Assembly (NCBI RefSeq): GCF_026914185.1 | Contig: NC_070566.1 | Span: 1,612,001-1,676,000 of the forward strand | Direction: 5' to 3' | DNA from: Puccinia triticina | Lineage: Eukaryota; Basidiomycota; Pucciniomycetes; Pucciniales; Pucciniaceae | DNA: 64,000 bases | Part shown: one piece after another, positions 1 through 11,711 of the stretch | How the letters are laid out: the number at the start of each line of letters is the position of its first letter | Numbering within the stretch: position 1 is the first letter of the stretch | The notes under the pieces: model-generated | Database searches by the model: none | What the model was told of the DNA's origin: nothing | What the model saw: the letters and a program-made list of their open reading frames with translations, nothing else | Translations under genes and position numbers: made by a program

Positions 1-736
1 GGTCCATCAGCTGATCCAAGGCTGTTCCACAGCTGAGCATCAGCTGAGCCAAGGCTGGTCAACAGCTGAGCATCAGCTGAGCCAAGGCTGGTCCACAGCT
101 GAGCATCAGCTGAGCCAAGGCTGGTCCACAGCTGAGCATCAGCTGAGCCAAGGCTGGTCCACAGCTGAGCATCAGCTGAGCCAAGGCTGTTCCACAGCTG
201 AGCATCAGCTGAGACAAGGATGGTCCACAGCTCAGCATCAGCTGAGCCAAGGCTGGTCCACAGATGAGCATAAGCTGTTACAGGAGTGGTCAGACTCAGA
301 ATCTGAGCATTGGCTGGGCCAAGATTTATCCAAAGCTGAAAATCAGCTGAGCCAATACTGGTCCAAAGCTGAGCATTAGCTTGGCCAATGATAGTCCTAG
401 TATGAGTCTAAGATGAGCCATGAGTGGAATAAAGCTGAAACGCAGCTGGGCCAGGACTGATTCTGATCTGGGCAACAAAGCTGAGCATGAGCTGGGCAAC
501 AAAGCTGAGCATAAGCTTGGAGCTAAAGCTGAGTATCAGCTGACCAGAAATGGGGATCAGTGGTGCCCAGTGAAAACTGAGGATCTCCTGTGGAAATTCT
601 GAAAGTGGTTAGATGGTGGGTAGATGGTGGGTAGATGATGGGTAGATGGTGGGTAGATGGTGGGTAGATGGTGGGTAGCCTGCTGGAGCTGGCATGATGT
701 CACTTGTCATCAAGTGACTATTTTTTTTTCCTGGTG
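1..736. mobile_element. End of a TIR element with 33-bp tandem repeats (truncated by window edge)
   Basis: From about 1 to 290 a 33-bp unit built around CAGCTGAGCCAAGGCTGG is repeated about eight times, then decays to 560. An 11-bp GGTGGGTAGAT microrepeat follows at 605-675. At about 688-736 the sequence ends in a palindromic GTCACTTG/CAAGTGAC segment, a T-run and CCTGGTG. The same terminal layout closes the element at 24810-27134, so this is taken as one end of a related copy. The 33-bp unit is open on the minus strand (11-residue repeats), but this is a periodicity effect and not evidence of a protein. Confidence 0.6.
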
Positions 737-1066
737 TAGTTGTCTTCAATTTGTGGATATCTCATATTGACAATGCAAATCATTTGAACAATCAGCAGAG
801 ATCAGTCTTTGATCAGATCATCAATGCATGCTATTCAGAACAACCTGCTTGAGGGGTTGATATCTTGGGGCATAGGCTGATTTACTGGCCTAATTTTCTT
901 GTCTATTGTTTTATATTTTGCCGCGTGCACTGATAATTCTGCCATGGTGTGTGTATTGTATATCAAATTGATGAATTTTTTTGTAGATTCTTTAAGTCTT
1001 GAGGCAGCTGAAAGGCTGGTTTGCAGTTTTTGGTCATACAGGACCATAAGAAATTCCTAACCCCTA
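737..1066. other. Unassigned intergenic stretch
   Basis: I see no convincing coding frame, RNA gene or repeat boundary here. A short minus-strand frame exists at 835-1047 but has no recognisable motif. Confidence 0.4.
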
Positions 1067-1945
1067 TTGTTTTGCCACATAACTGTGGCGGAGGCACTAT
1101 CAAATGTGGTGGAGGCACTATTAACTGTTGCTGAGGCACTATTAACTGTTGCGGAGGAACTTTTAACTGTTGCGGAGGCACTATTAACTGTTGCAGAGGC
1201 ACTATTAACTGTGGCGGAGGCACTATTAACTGTGGTGGAGGCACTGTTATCTGTTGCAAAGGTAATTAGTAGCAGATATGACCAAAAGCCCCAGCTGCCT
1301 CAAAGTTATTTTATGCTGGTGTGTTACTGCCTTGCAGCTAACCATTTGGGTACAGAGTATTTTATTTCATGATCTGAAAATTTGGTGAGCTTTGGGGCAC
1401 TTTGGCAAAGGCTTTGGCGGATTTCCTTAGTAGGAAATGAGCCCCACAGTAGCACACCCCTTTCCTGGGGCTTCCTACTGCCAATAAGTTCGCCATGTGC
1501 CTTTCAGAGGCTTTTATGCCCACTGGAAAATTTTGGGGGGCTTTGGGGCACTGTAGCTAAGGCTTTGGCGGATTTCCTTAGTAGGAAATCCACCAAATTA
1601 GACCTACAGTAGCACACCCCTTTCCTGGGGTGTGCCAATGCCATGAAGCTCATCAGGTGCTATTCAGAGTGTTTTATGGCCGCTGTAAAATATTGGGGGG
1701 CTTCAGGTGCCCCAGTGCAGAGGTATAAATTTTTCTTCATTTTCCGTCATTTTTTGTGAAATTAAAATTCCAACTCCCATTCTGGAGAGTAGAATTAATT
1801 TTCCAACTCCCAAAATGCGCGCGGGTCAAACTTTGGGTACCGCGGACCGGGGACGGACGCCCAGAGGCGGTACGCACAACGTAAACAACTTTTGGGAGTC
1901 CATTTATTGATTTATGGGAGTCAATTTTCAACTCCCTATATTTAT
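1067..1945 (+). repeat. Repeat family copy 1: 21-bp array plus about 150-bp units and GGGAGT-rich tail
   Basis: The segment starts with 21-bp units (GGAGGCACTATTAACTGT type, 1085-1260). It continues through a conserved stretch ending at 1372 and two copies of a 150-165-bp unit (about 1380-1700), and ends in a tail rich in inverted GGGAGTC/GACTCCC motifs (1780-1940). The same order of blocks occurs inverted at 62519-63600, which defines a dispersed family. The 21-bp array reads as a heptad peptide (TVAEALL) in one frame, and both copies keep the same reading-frame end. Family class is unknown. Confidence 0.65.
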
Positions 1946-1953
1946 TTATTTTG

Positions 1954-2111
1954 GGCCCTGTTTGGAGCCGATATAATCCGGGCAATATTTGAGTTTTTTT
2001 GCCTGACATCCTATGTGACATCTGATTAGGTCCGCCAAAACTTGATCAGATGTCACAAAATTCCAGATTATATCACGCAATTATATCGGCTCCAAGTCTC
2101 CAAACGGAGCC
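1954..2111. mobile_element. PIF/Harbinger-type MITE (158 bp)
   Basis: The ends are inverted: GGCCCTGTTTGGAG on the left, and GGCTCCGTTTGGAG on the right when read on the minus strand. Both are followed by a segment containing GAGCCGATATAAT. The element is flanked by TTG at 1951-1953 and 2112-2114, a 3-bp target duplication. GGSCC-type ends with 3-bp duplications are typical of Tourist-like Harbinger MITEs. It is non-coding. Confidence 0.7.
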
Positions 2112-2128
2112 TTGGTTGCACAAGCTAA

Positions 2129-2492
2129 GAGCATCCGCATCGGTTGCGGATTAAGGGAGGATTAGCGTAACTAATCCTCCTCGGCAACCACATCAGGTCC
2201 GATTTAATCGGACTAAACTCCTCCCGGGAGTACGATTTGGAGTAAGCGGGAGTAAAGTTACTCCTCGCTAATCCTGGGAGTAAGCGCTGCATGCATATTC
2301 ACATGCATGCAGACACTCCTCCCCACCCAAAAGTATGCACCAAACACAGCTTACATAAGCTGTAGGTGCATACCACATACTTACACAGCTTTTTATCCCG
2401 CACCGATGCGGCTGCCGGCCGGGATTAGCGCTAATCCGGGAGTAAGCAGATCTGTTACTCCTCGAGTTACACCCGCACCGATGCGGATGCTC
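2129..2492. mobile_element. Second Harbinger-type MITE (364 bp), internal repeats of the terminal motif
   Basis: The left end GAGCATCCGCATCGGT is matched by the inverted right end. The left flank is TAA and the right flank CAA, so the 3-bp duplication is imperfect. The interior contains extra copies of GCACCGATGCGG near 2400 and 2475 and of GGGAGTAA-type motifs. The ends resemble those of the complete Harbinger element at 14876 (GAGCATTCCC...), so it may be mobilised by a related transposase. It is non-coding. Confidence 0.6.
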
Positions 2493-3261
2493 CAAAAGGC
2501 TGACTTCCGCAGCGCGCCTGGATCGCTCTTGTTCGCCGCGGCAGCTTTCACAGAGATGACATTTCAAGCGAGCTGCGCCAGGCCCGTCGAGCACCCGCTG
2601 CGTTCAAAGTAAAGCCCGCTCCGACCTCCACCCGCCGCTGTGCCACAAATGCCCTCCTCCGCCGGCCGAACCCACAAAGCCGACGTTCTGCAGTCCCGCG
2701 TCTTGCCGAGATTACACGTGCTGCTTTTGGTAAGTATTGATGATGTGCTTGGCTTGTCAGCGTGTTACTAATTTTGACTGTTGTCCTTTGTTTTCTCGGG
2801 CTCCGCCTGGTTTAGCTATTGTCAACCTCGTATTCTTTCATGTCACCTGAACCAACGGTCTCGATCACCGCGCGTTCCTCATGGTCCTCGGCGAGTCCCA
2901 CCTGGTTTTGTTGTTATCCTGGCGGAGCTACATACACGCTGATTGTTGGCATTCAGTCACCACCCGACGTGGCTTGAACGGTTAACGGTCGCCTCCACTC
3001 GCCGTTTTACTCCTTTTGGGCCATCCGCTTCCCCTTGGCTTGCTCAGTCACGTATCTTCATGTCTTCTGGGCCCGAACGTTCGGTCCCACTGCGTGCTAA
3101 TTCAACCATTCCACTCTGCAACCTTGACTAAGTCGACTCCGCGCCTCCTGCTACCAGTGTGATCAAACCCGACTTGTTGATCCTCCCTGCTGTCCAGCGG
3201 GACATAAAAGCAGCTTTGGTACGCTAGCCTTTCCTGCTTCATCTCGCTATCGCTTCAGGAA
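2493..3261 (+). promoter_or_regulatory. Upstream region of the 3262 gene with a TATA-like box
   Basis: This 770-bp GC-richer stretch has no convincing coding frame. ACATAAAAGC at about 3202-3211 lies about 55 bp upstream of the ATG at 3262 and is the best TATA-like candidate. Pyrimidine-rich leader sequence follows. Confidence 0.35.
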
Positions 3262-3994
3262 ATGACTGAATACACTGAAGACTACATTATATTGTCTGAT
3301 GATTCTGCGTCTACCGTATTTCTTGACGCTCCTTATGTCGCGGATACCCCTTCTCCAGTCTCTGATGACGAAGATCCATACTCTTATCACAATATTTTCA
3401 TGGCCTCGTCCGACGAGGCAAGTGATGAGGCACCTAGCTCTGATGAGGATGATCAGGGTATGTTTTTGATCATGTCTTTGTACTTGTTGTGTTCTATGTT
3501 GAGTTTTACATTTCCACACCCAGACCTTGATATCCTCGCTGCCCATGCTGTGATTAATGATCACTTTGATACTCTTGACTCGGACATGATGGACTGCGGT
3601 GACGAGGGTGACAGCGAATCTGATAGCGGAGCCTCCAAACAATCTGATATTCCGGGTAAATTGGCCATCCTAGTCTATTCCGTTTTATGTATGTGTTGCT
3701 CATTGATCTTCTGCCATATTTTTCTCTAACTTGACTCCAGTTCCTGTTCTCAACGAGATGCGGACTTCCTCCCCGGACGTTCAAGCTTATCAAGCTTATC
3801 CTGGATCTCCCCATGGTTTCCCCCGTTATAATTATGCTGATTTTACTGTGGCAATGCTGGTTGATCCTTGTCTCCGTTATAATCTGTTCCGCTTGTTCCC
3901 CCAACACCAACTTCCTACTTTTCCCCCTGCAAGACCCAATGCTACTGTGACAAAAGTTCAAGGCTTCTTTTTGTTACCTAACCACCTGTCTTGA
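3262..3994 (+). CDS. Acidic three-exon protein of unknown function (about 193 aa), probably transposon-associated
   Basis: Three exons splice into one frame: 3262-3457, 3524-3655 and 3741-3994. The introns have GTATGT...CAG and GTAAAT...CAG borders, and both interrupt in phase 1. The protein is rich in Asp, Glu and Ser in its first 110 residues. It then has a more ordered segment containing AYPGSPHGFP and LVDPCLRYNLF. I do not recognise a family. Exons 2 and 3, together with both introns, recur inverted at 4440-5155, so the duplication was made from DNA and not from a spliced transcript. The link to gypsy protease debris next door suggests a retroelement-associated gene, but this is an inference. 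Confidence 0.5.
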
Positions 3995-5155
3995 GAATCT
4001 CATAACCCAAATTGCCCAAGGCCATATGGTTTATAATGAACTTAACTCCGTTGAGTTCATTCTGAATGCTGCAAACAATTGGTATTATGTATACCAAGCC
4101 TTTGAGTTTGTCTTTTTTTCCTGTTAAATAAGTGGAATTTTGACTTTGGTTTTACCTTCTCTTCACTTCTCTAGAAATGGTGTTTATAATTGAAAAGCTC
4201 CTGTTCCCAATACTCAAAAAGAACTTTTTTTTTCATCACGTCTTGCTAGAAATTTTGTGAAAGCAACAACTGTCAGCTTTTTCACATTTTGTTTTTAGAA
4301 AAAGCTGACAGTTCACAAAATTTCTAGCAAGACATGATGAAAAAAAAAAGTTTTCTTTGGGTATTAGAAACAGGAGCTTTTCAATTATCAACACCATTTC
4401 TAGAGAAGTGAAGAGAAGGTAAAACCGAAGTCAACATTCCACTTAACAGAAAAAGAAAAAGAAAAAAAAGACAAACTCAAAGGCTTGGTATACATAATAC
4501 CAATTGTTTGCAGCATTCAGAATGAACTCAACGGAGTTAAGTTCATTATAAACCATATGGCCTTGGGCAATTTGGGTTAGAAGATTCTCAAGACAGGTGG
4601 TTAGGTCACAAAAAGAAGCCTCAACAGTTGTTGTCGTAGTATTGGGGGTCTTGCAGGGGGAAAAGTAGGAAGTTGGTGTCGGGGAACAAGCGGAACAGAT
4701 TATAACGGAGACAAGGATCAACCAGCATTGCCACAGTATAATCAGCATAATTAGAACGGGGGAAACCGTGGGGAGATCCAGGATAAGCTTGATAAGCTTG
4801 AACGTCCAAGGAGGAAGTCCGCATCTTGTTGAGAACAGAAACTGGAGTCAAGTTAGAGAAAAATATGGCAGAAGATCAATGAGCAACACATACATAAAAC
4901 GGAATAGACTAGGATGGCCAATTTACCCGGAATATCAGATTGTTTGGAGGCTCCGTTATCAGATTTGCTGTCACCCTCGTCACCGGAGTCCATCATGTCC
5001 GAGTCAAGAGTATCAAAGTGATCATTAATCACAGCATGGGCAGCGAGGATATCAAGGTCTGGGTGTGGAAATGTAAAACTCAAAATAGAACACAACAAGT
5101 ACAACGACATGATCAAAAACATACCCTGATGAGCCTCATCAGAGCTAGGTGCCTC
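3427..5155. repeat. Large head-to-head inverted duplication (arms about 860 bp)
   Basis: The left arm runs from 3427 to about 4284 and the right arm from about 4298 to 5155, so only about 13-15 bp separate them. They match through exons and introns of the 3262 gene with scattered substitutions and small indels, including an expanded purine-rich run on the right at about 4446-4470. The outer edge of the right arm is a clean break into minus-strand gypsy protease sequence at 5156. Confidence 0.8.
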
Positions 5156-6276
5156 ATAATACCAATTGTTTTCAGCATCTAGAAAAGGCCTCCCTAACAC
5201 AGTATGAACCAATCCTTTGACAATAAAAAGGTTTGCCAAGTGCACATATCCCGGAAATATGGTCACCGGTATATTTTCAGAAATTCCAATGATTGGTGTG
5301 AAATGCCCTCCAATTCCTCTTAAGAGCATAAATACTTCCGTAGTCAAAAGGACTAACTGGTCCGCAAGATGGTCAGGAATAATACTCATTTCTGCGCCAG
5401 ACGTATCAACTAAAGTTTTAATTTTCCAGTTGTTGATAGACATTTCCACCTTGCCAATGGGGCAAGCATACGTAAGCCTTGAGTCTTGTTTGTCGCCTTC
5501 CATTTCCAAGCTTGTGGAACCATTAAAATTTACGTTGTTTACCCCCTTCTCTGCTGGATCCTGGTTTGCTAGACCTTCACCAAGCGTTTTGAGAAAGTGA
5601 GGTGCAATCTTTAAAATCTCCTCCAATGTAAGTGTGTACATCTGACGAAAAAAATTGTTTTGAATTGACCTGTCCATTGGGAGTTCAGGTTGCTCTCTTG
5701 GGTTTTCTTGACGGACGTTCTTGGTCTTGCTGATGGTTCTGTGGATGGTTTAGACCTGACAGGGACAATGACACTCTCATCCTCATTTTCCTCCAGCCAC
5801 AATCCAGGAAAGCTTTTCCTCCTACTGGGTTCTTTTTGAGTTTCATGTGCTTTGGATTTGGGTTGACTTTCCTTCTCTGAATCCCTGTTTTCAACAGGCT
5901 TGCTTACAGAAGTCCCATTCTTCTCCTGTAGTTGCTGTGATTTTTGCAGGCCAAATCCTAAATTATTCTCCAGCTTGTCCTCCCCACATTAAACTGTGGT
6001 GGAAATCACAATCCCCATTCTTTGAATTCCACTATTTCTGAGGTTGGTTGACGCCTTCTCTCCATTCCCGGTCTCTGAAGAAGGTTTATTTTGTTCTTCC
6101 TCAAACCGCCTGACAAAATCCCTTACTGAGGAGTCTTTATCCATTATTATTGGATGGTTGTTGGGATAGTAGTGTGTTCTTTGGTGTCTGTATACATTCT
6201 GTACTTTCAGGTCTTGCTGAAGGTATTTGTTGGAATTCTGTCTCCAATCATCCCTAAAAAAACCCTTCTTCACCAT
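5156..6276 (-). pseudogene. Ty3/gypsy-type gag-protease fragment
   Basis: Read on the minus strand, the segment encodes a charged gag-like linker (6276 to about 5700) and then a stretch containing YTLTLEEILKIAPHFL. A retropepsin-like domain follows, with the active-site region LVDTSGAEMSIIP and the C-terminal LGRPFL motif that closes such proteases. Frames change at about 5990 and 5800, so it is broken. The active-site loop reads DTSGA where D-S/T-G-A is usual, one residue more than expected. The coding frame then runs into the inverted duplication at 5155, so reverse transcriptase, RNase H and integrase are absent. Confidence 0.65.
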
Positions 6277-7490
6277 CTCCGCTCACTTTATCCTCCTCTA
6301 CGGGCTTGTTTTCAGATCAAAGATATCCAAAACTTATCCAAGTATATTAAAGCTTGAGAATCATGGAAAAAAAATTCAAGGGTTCCCCCTACAAAATACC
6401 AAAATCACAAAAAAAAATGCCAGGGATTCCCCTTTACAAAAAATCATAAGAAAAAGGCCAGGGTTTTCCCCTCATAAAATACATGGCACAACAAAGTCAC
6501 ATTACAACAATTTATTCAAAAAGGCAACCCGCAACCTGCCACCTAATCCAGCAAGCTGAGATATCGTGGCCCACTGTCCATCCCTGTCTAGCAGGGTCAA
6601 AAAACAAATCGGAGGATGACCCCAAGCGGTTAAGCAAAGGGGGGCCAACGGATAATCCCCGCCAGACTGCGCAAGTGCAACAGCGGACGGGGTGAGACAA
6701 AACCCCCGCTGGAAACGCAGCCAGGGGAGTCGCCTGGCTTTCATTCCACACTCCAGAGGCTCTTTATATACTCAACACCCGCACTCACACCACCACTGGT
6801 GTCTACGCCTCAATAGGCCTTGATGCGCAATACTCGGTTGCTACCTTGTTGAAAATTCCACGCCGCACCGCCCTTGGTCGTTATGTTGTTGCAAGTGCCA
6901 CACCACATCATTGCCAACCGTAGCCAGCCAGTTGCCAGGGGCTCACCAGCCACTAACCCAAAGCTAACATGCCCGAACCTCCAACCATCCTTCCCTCCCA
7001 GCAGTCATCACAATAAACAGACCCTCAGCTCGACACATCTCACAACTCACCCGGCCCAGTCGAGACGGACTAAAAAAAATATCCAACTGATCCTCATACC
7101 GGTCGCCTCCCGTCTCGTCGCATGCAACGGCTCTCACAACAAAATACACCAAGCCACAACAATTGACCGCCTGTCGAAATCGCAACCAGAAATCTCCTTG
7201 CGCCAAGGTTCAGGCACCTTTAGCCGCACTTGGGCTACACCTAGCGCACGACTTGCGAACAAATCTTGGGATCTCGCTGAGTTCGATACTGTCCGTCATT
7301 TCCTCTTTATTTATTGTTTGTCTCCTCCAGGAGGAGACTTGGTCAATCAGACTAATGCTGAAGCGACTTCTCATCTTTATCTACCTTCTTTTTCCTAGAG
7401 GGTTGCTTTGAAATCAAACAGAGGCAAACATTACAAGGTACATAGACAAATACTCAAGACAAGAGAAACTCAGACAGATCGCCCGCAGAG
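6277..7490. other. Unassigned region with a short tandem repeat and a TATA-like box
   Basis: A 42-44-bp unit (around CCAGGGATTCCCC) is repeated about three times at 6370-6480. TTTATATACTC at about 6771-6781 is TATA-like. A 174-codon + frame (6874-7398) has no recognisable domain and biased composition, so it is not called as a gene. Confidence 0.4.
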
Positions 7491-7977
7491 CAACACTGGG
7501 TCGCTACGCTAACCATAGCGGTTAGCGTAGCGTAGCGCAGCGCAAATGCGCTATTTTTTAGCGTAGTGTTAGCGCAATTGCACGCATATGCGCTAACGCT
7601 ACGCGCACGCGGTGCGCAGCTATTTTAGCTGATAGCGTAGCGTTAGCGCAGATGCGCGCAATTGTGCTAACGCTAAACATGCAGGGCGCAAAAGAGCGCG
7701 CGCTACGCTGCGCTACAGCGCCTTTAGCGGGAAAAAAGGGCTTTTTTTCCGCTAAAAGCGCTGTAGCGCAGCGCAGCGTAGCGTAGCGTAGCGTAGCGAC
7801 TGTAGCGGCGCGCTAACGCTAACAAAGAATTGGCGCGCTGTTAGCGCCGCTGAAAATTAGCGTAGCGTAGCGGCGCTAACAGCGCGCTAACGCTATGCAA
7901 AATAGCCGGGCGCTTTTTGCCGCTACGCTAACGCGTAGCGCTGAAATAGCGTAGCGTAGCGTAGCGACCCAGTGTTG
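7491..7977. mobile_element. TAGCG foldback element (487 bp), hAT-like ends
   Basis: Inverted ends CAACACTGGGTCGCTACG bound a sequence made almost wholly of GCGTAGCG/CGCTACGC words in both orientations, so most of it can fold on itself. CGCAGAG flanks it on both sides (7484-7490 and 7978-7984), a 7-bp target duplication close to the 8 bp usual for hAT elements. No coding content. Confidence 0.7.
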
Positions 7978-8062
7978 CGCAGAGGTAACCTTCCGCAACA
8001 GTTGTTGTGTTTCTGCAAGCAAGGCCGCTAATTATCATCCGCTTCGTTTGTTGCTTGCACAG

Positions 8063-8532
8063 ATGATTCCCAAGATTGACACTGTATTCACCAACATTGA
8101 ACAGTGTGAGATGAAAACTGAGTGGCTGACTGTAAGTCTTTTTTTATTTTCCTTGCGCCTTCCAATCTTTTTTAACATAATTTCTGTTTCAGTTGAGCAA
8201 GCTGGGCAAGGTCCTGAAACAAGTTCGGGTCCTCAAAGAACGGAAGATTCCATTGGAAGCTCAATACAACAGTCAATGAAGGCATCTGAGCCGGACGATG
8301 TGATGATGGATGAGGACAATTCAATGCCCGTCCAAGTGACCAACATTGATGAAGAGAGACTAGCGTTGTTGAGGCTGCTCGCGCCGAAGATGCCAAAATC
8401 AACAAGCCTGAAACCAAGGCCCCAGAGACGTCTCCCCCTCAAGCCAATGATGATCAGAATGCTATCAACTTTCAGTCCAAGCCAATCAAGGCTGAGCCCA
8501 AAACCAACACAAACTCACGAGATCCAGCGTGA
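8063..8532 (+). pseudogene. TFIIS N-terminal-domain-like protein fragment
   Basis: Exon 8063-8131 begins just after a CAG acceptor and is spliced (GTAAGT...CAG, 8132-8192) to 8193 onward. The joined product contains the SKLGKVLKQV core and an IPLEAQYN stretch, resembling the TFIIS N-terminal (LEDGF/IWS1-like) helical bundle found in transcription-elongation factors. The frame meets a stop at 8277. Another frame then continues with a Lys/Glu/Pro-rich tail to 8532, so a frame break or a missed exon is present. The upstream part would have to lie beyond the foldback insertion at 7491-7977, and I could not find it. Confidence 0.45.
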
Positions 8533-10236
8533 ACCGCCCAGTTCTTCGATGCCTGTGCGATCAACCATCTGCCGCCCACCTAGCCCGTGGCCGTCTGGCA
8601 GGCCGTTGGCACCAGTAAAGCTCGCCATTATTCAGTGCTCCATGGTTTCAACCCTATACGTCCCTGCTAATCTTTAAATATAAGTATACCCTGAACTACT
8701 GTTGACCCAATCATCACCAACAAAGAAAACAAAAGGGCAAATTGGACCAATAAAATGCCAAATCATCTCTTTTATTCCTTGTTATCTTAAAGAATGACAA
8801 TTAGGGTTCTCAGTTTTTAAAATGTACAAATTTTGAGCCTTATGATTGCACCTTCCCTGTTGAGAAAAGTATATGAAATTTGTTCCTGGAGGTAGCTGAG
8901 GGAAAAGAGAAGATCACATTACACAAACATATATATTGAACATATTACTCTTAGTTACAGAGTAAATGATGAAAAGATTGCATGTCACCCAAATTTGAGA
9001 AGCCTAAATGTACATATGATGCTCCAGTCACAGACATAATGGGGGTTCTCAAAGTTGCAACATAGTGGCATATGTCAGGAAACAATACAACCTTATTTGC
9101 GGGGCCTGTCAAATGCTTCCCTGCAAAAACGGTGTGTATGGCAGTATGTCACATTTGTATGTTTTCAACTTTGAGAACCCTGAATGATGACTTAATGAAA
9201 GATAAGCTCTCCTCAGACTCCTCTTGGTGTGCAGTGATATCAGTGTTGGACCACCATTACCAGTAACAACAATGGTGACAGCCAAATACATTATGTTCTT
9301 GTTACTTTAAGGATTACCATAGCAATAACCACCACTGCAGAAAAAATTGTGTCCACCGTGAGCAGTTGGCACGTGGTAGCTTTGAGGAAGCTTCTGGTGT
9401 TACGGACAGTTAAATCAGCCTTATTGAAAGTTTGACTCAAACCAAGATTCAATGCACAGTGACTGTGCCAACAAAGGCACCTGTGCATTCAGGTGTAGCT
9501 AAAATGGCAGCTTGGCTTGAGTATCCCACATTTCAACTGCAAAAAGTTGATCCAGTTTTTCTTTGCAGTGCACCCACCATTGCTTATACTCTTCTCAGGG
9601 TGCAGATAAATTAGCTACCACATCATGTGATCAAAAAAGTTCTGCATTTGAGCTAACAAATACAATGTTTTCTTGCTGGCTTATGGTATATATTTTTCCC
9701 TGGAAGTTACAGCGGTGCATACTGGTAAACTGTTTCATTGATCTATTTCAAAGTAAGAAGAATAATGTACAAAATCTTGCCAGGAAAAGGCTCAAACTGA
9801 AATATACATTGATCAATTTTTCATATCGGTGTTTTGATATGCCTGTGTGACTGAACATGCAGCGGCGCAGCCGCCTTGGCCTCTAGTGAGTACATATATT
9901 ATGGCCTGTTTGTATTTAGTGTTCATGTTTGCCCACCGTACTAGCCTTGTTGACTGAGTTCCTTACCTAGATTAGTTTGTCAAACTTTCCCAAATCCTTC
10001 TTATCCTCTTGTGTGCACACTCTCTGCTGGGGATAATGATGTACTTTTTGACATGTTACAATGAGTCAAGAAGTTTCTTACTCATTATCATTTTTTATTC
10101 ATTTTACTCTCACCCACAAGTTGATGCCATGTACATAGTCTATATAACCATAGCCTAGTACAGAGTAATCAAATCATTGGTTCTCTCCTTATTCTTCCAC
10201 TCCGCATCTGAGCCGCATCCGGTGTTCCATCCATCA
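8533..10236. other. Mostly unassigned; one small inverted-repeat element
   Basis: The only structured item is an inverted pair GGGTTCTCAAAGTTG at about 9045-9060 and its complement at about 9165-9181, which bounds a possible 136-bp MITE without a clear target duplication. No gene is recognised; the short frames have no motifs. Confidence 0.4.
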
Positions 10237-10895
10237 TCACCGCCCCTTTTCTCGAGCACCCTCAAGAGCTCTTCTCTTTCTCCTTGCCGGAAAAGAGTTG
10301 AAATCCCAACAGTATTTGCACTGAGCTACCAGTTGTTTTTCTTTACAATAAGAACACTCTAAAGGACCCAATCTTGCCCTCCCTTTGGGAATTCCTGGTG
10401 ATGATGGCCTACCAAAATGTGGAGGAGCTTGCCGCTTCTGATTGTCCAAGGGTATGGTTAACTTTGTAATCTTATCCTCAAGTTCTTCTCTGGAAGAGGG
10501 TGGCTCCTGTATTTTTACCATCTTTCTTGCAGTTTCTTTGGGAACCAATGTCTCATCTTTGCCGTCAAAATCCACAATAACCAGTGCTAGTTCCACATAG
10601 TTCTTGAGAGTCTTTAGGTTTGGAGCAATATTCCTCCCATCTTTTGTTGTATGCAGCTCCTTTGCATGAGCTAACTCCTTAGTAACTTCCTTCTTTAGCT
10701 CCGTCGGAAGTTTCTTCCATAATAGGTCCCCACTTTCCAGGTTCAGGTTTCTATAGTCCATCCTTGTAAAGTAGTCCATGATTTATTTGTAAGTGCCCAT
10801 AAATTTCTCATACTCTTGTTGGATACTGATTCTGCCATTTCCTTGAGCCTTTTGCACAAGTGTTGGTATTGCATCCTCCTTATAGCGTCTTAATG
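10237..10895 (-). pseudogene. Retrotransposon gag fragment with zinc-knuckle remnant
   Basis: The minus strand encodes a hydrophilic gag-like protein. It has a helical N-terminal part (10895 to about 10700, with an in-frame TAA in the codon just after GTYK near 10785) and a basic/proline-rich linker. A cysteine segment C-x2-C-x8-C-x2-C near 10340-10300 resembles a degenerate zinc knuckle (the usual His is absent). Upstream and downstream coding is lost. It is on the same strand as the protease fragment at 5156-6276, but the two are separated by 4 kb of unrelated sequence, so they may derive from different copies. Confidence 0.55.
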
Positions 10896-11711
10896 AAGGG
10901 GTGGGTTAATTTTACAAGGTAAAAGGCCTTGTAAAAAATGTCCTTGTGAAATTATACATTGGGGGGGGGGGGGGGTGATGTGTAATTTTACAAGGAGTTG
11001 TCCAAATCTTGACCTTGTAATGGAAGTCCTTGCAGAAAAGACCTTGTAAATTTCCACCTCAGATTTTCCATGTCAGAATCTGAGCTTTTCAGTCCGCTCA
11101 CTTTCTATCTTCCCAGTTCCAGTTCCTGTTCCCTGTTCCTGTCCCAGTCCCAGTACCCATTCCCTGTTCCTGTCCCAGTCCCAGTACCCGTTCCCTGTTC
11201 CTGTTCCTGTCCCCTGTCCCAGTTCCTGTTCTGTCCCTGTCACTGACTTCTTACAGATGTTAGTTTAGTTTGTCTTGTATGTTACATGCTGTTAGGCCCC
11301 CTCTGGATCTTGTGCAGGGGGCTCTCTAGTTGTGTATACGTGTCCGCTCCTCAAGTATGAAATAAATCATCAAGTCTGAGCCAAAACAACTCTAGCCCCA
11401 CCTGAGCCACCAACCTTCAGCAAAGCTCCTCTTTCAACCCCTCCTCCTCGCCTCTCAATCCCTCAGTCCTCAAGTGAAACCTCAACATTCCATGTGTAAT
11501 TTCACAAGGTATATTTTTGCAAGGGGCGACCTTGTAAGAAAATGACCTTTCAAAATTGCACAATTTTAGCAAAATCTTAAATTTTACAAGGGAAATCTTG
11601 AAATAGTAAAACACCTTGCAAAAGCACCTTGTAAAAATCAATGACAGTGGTTAGCCAAGTTAAATCTACAAGGTTTCAAAAAACATTTACAAGGTCATTT
11701 TCCCCCCCACC
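10896..11711. repeat. CCTTGTAA-rich element or repeat, with G-run and CCTGTTCC microrepeat
   Basis: CCTTGTAA and TTACAAGG words recur on both sides (10910-11060 and 11490-11695). The outer edges GGGGTGGG...TTTTACAAGG and the inverted right edge next to 11711 suggest terminal inverted repeats. Inside are a 15-G run (10961-10975), a CCCTGTTCC/CCCAGT microrepeat (11110-11235) and a segment at about 11260-11370 with an AATAAA signal that looks like part of an LTR. Non-coding. Confidence 0.45.

Noticed and set aside
6874..7398. 174-codon plus-strand frame near the TATA-like box
   Set aside because: No recognisable domain, Pro/Thr/His-biased composition, and no splice-supported continuation into the TFIIS-like fragment.
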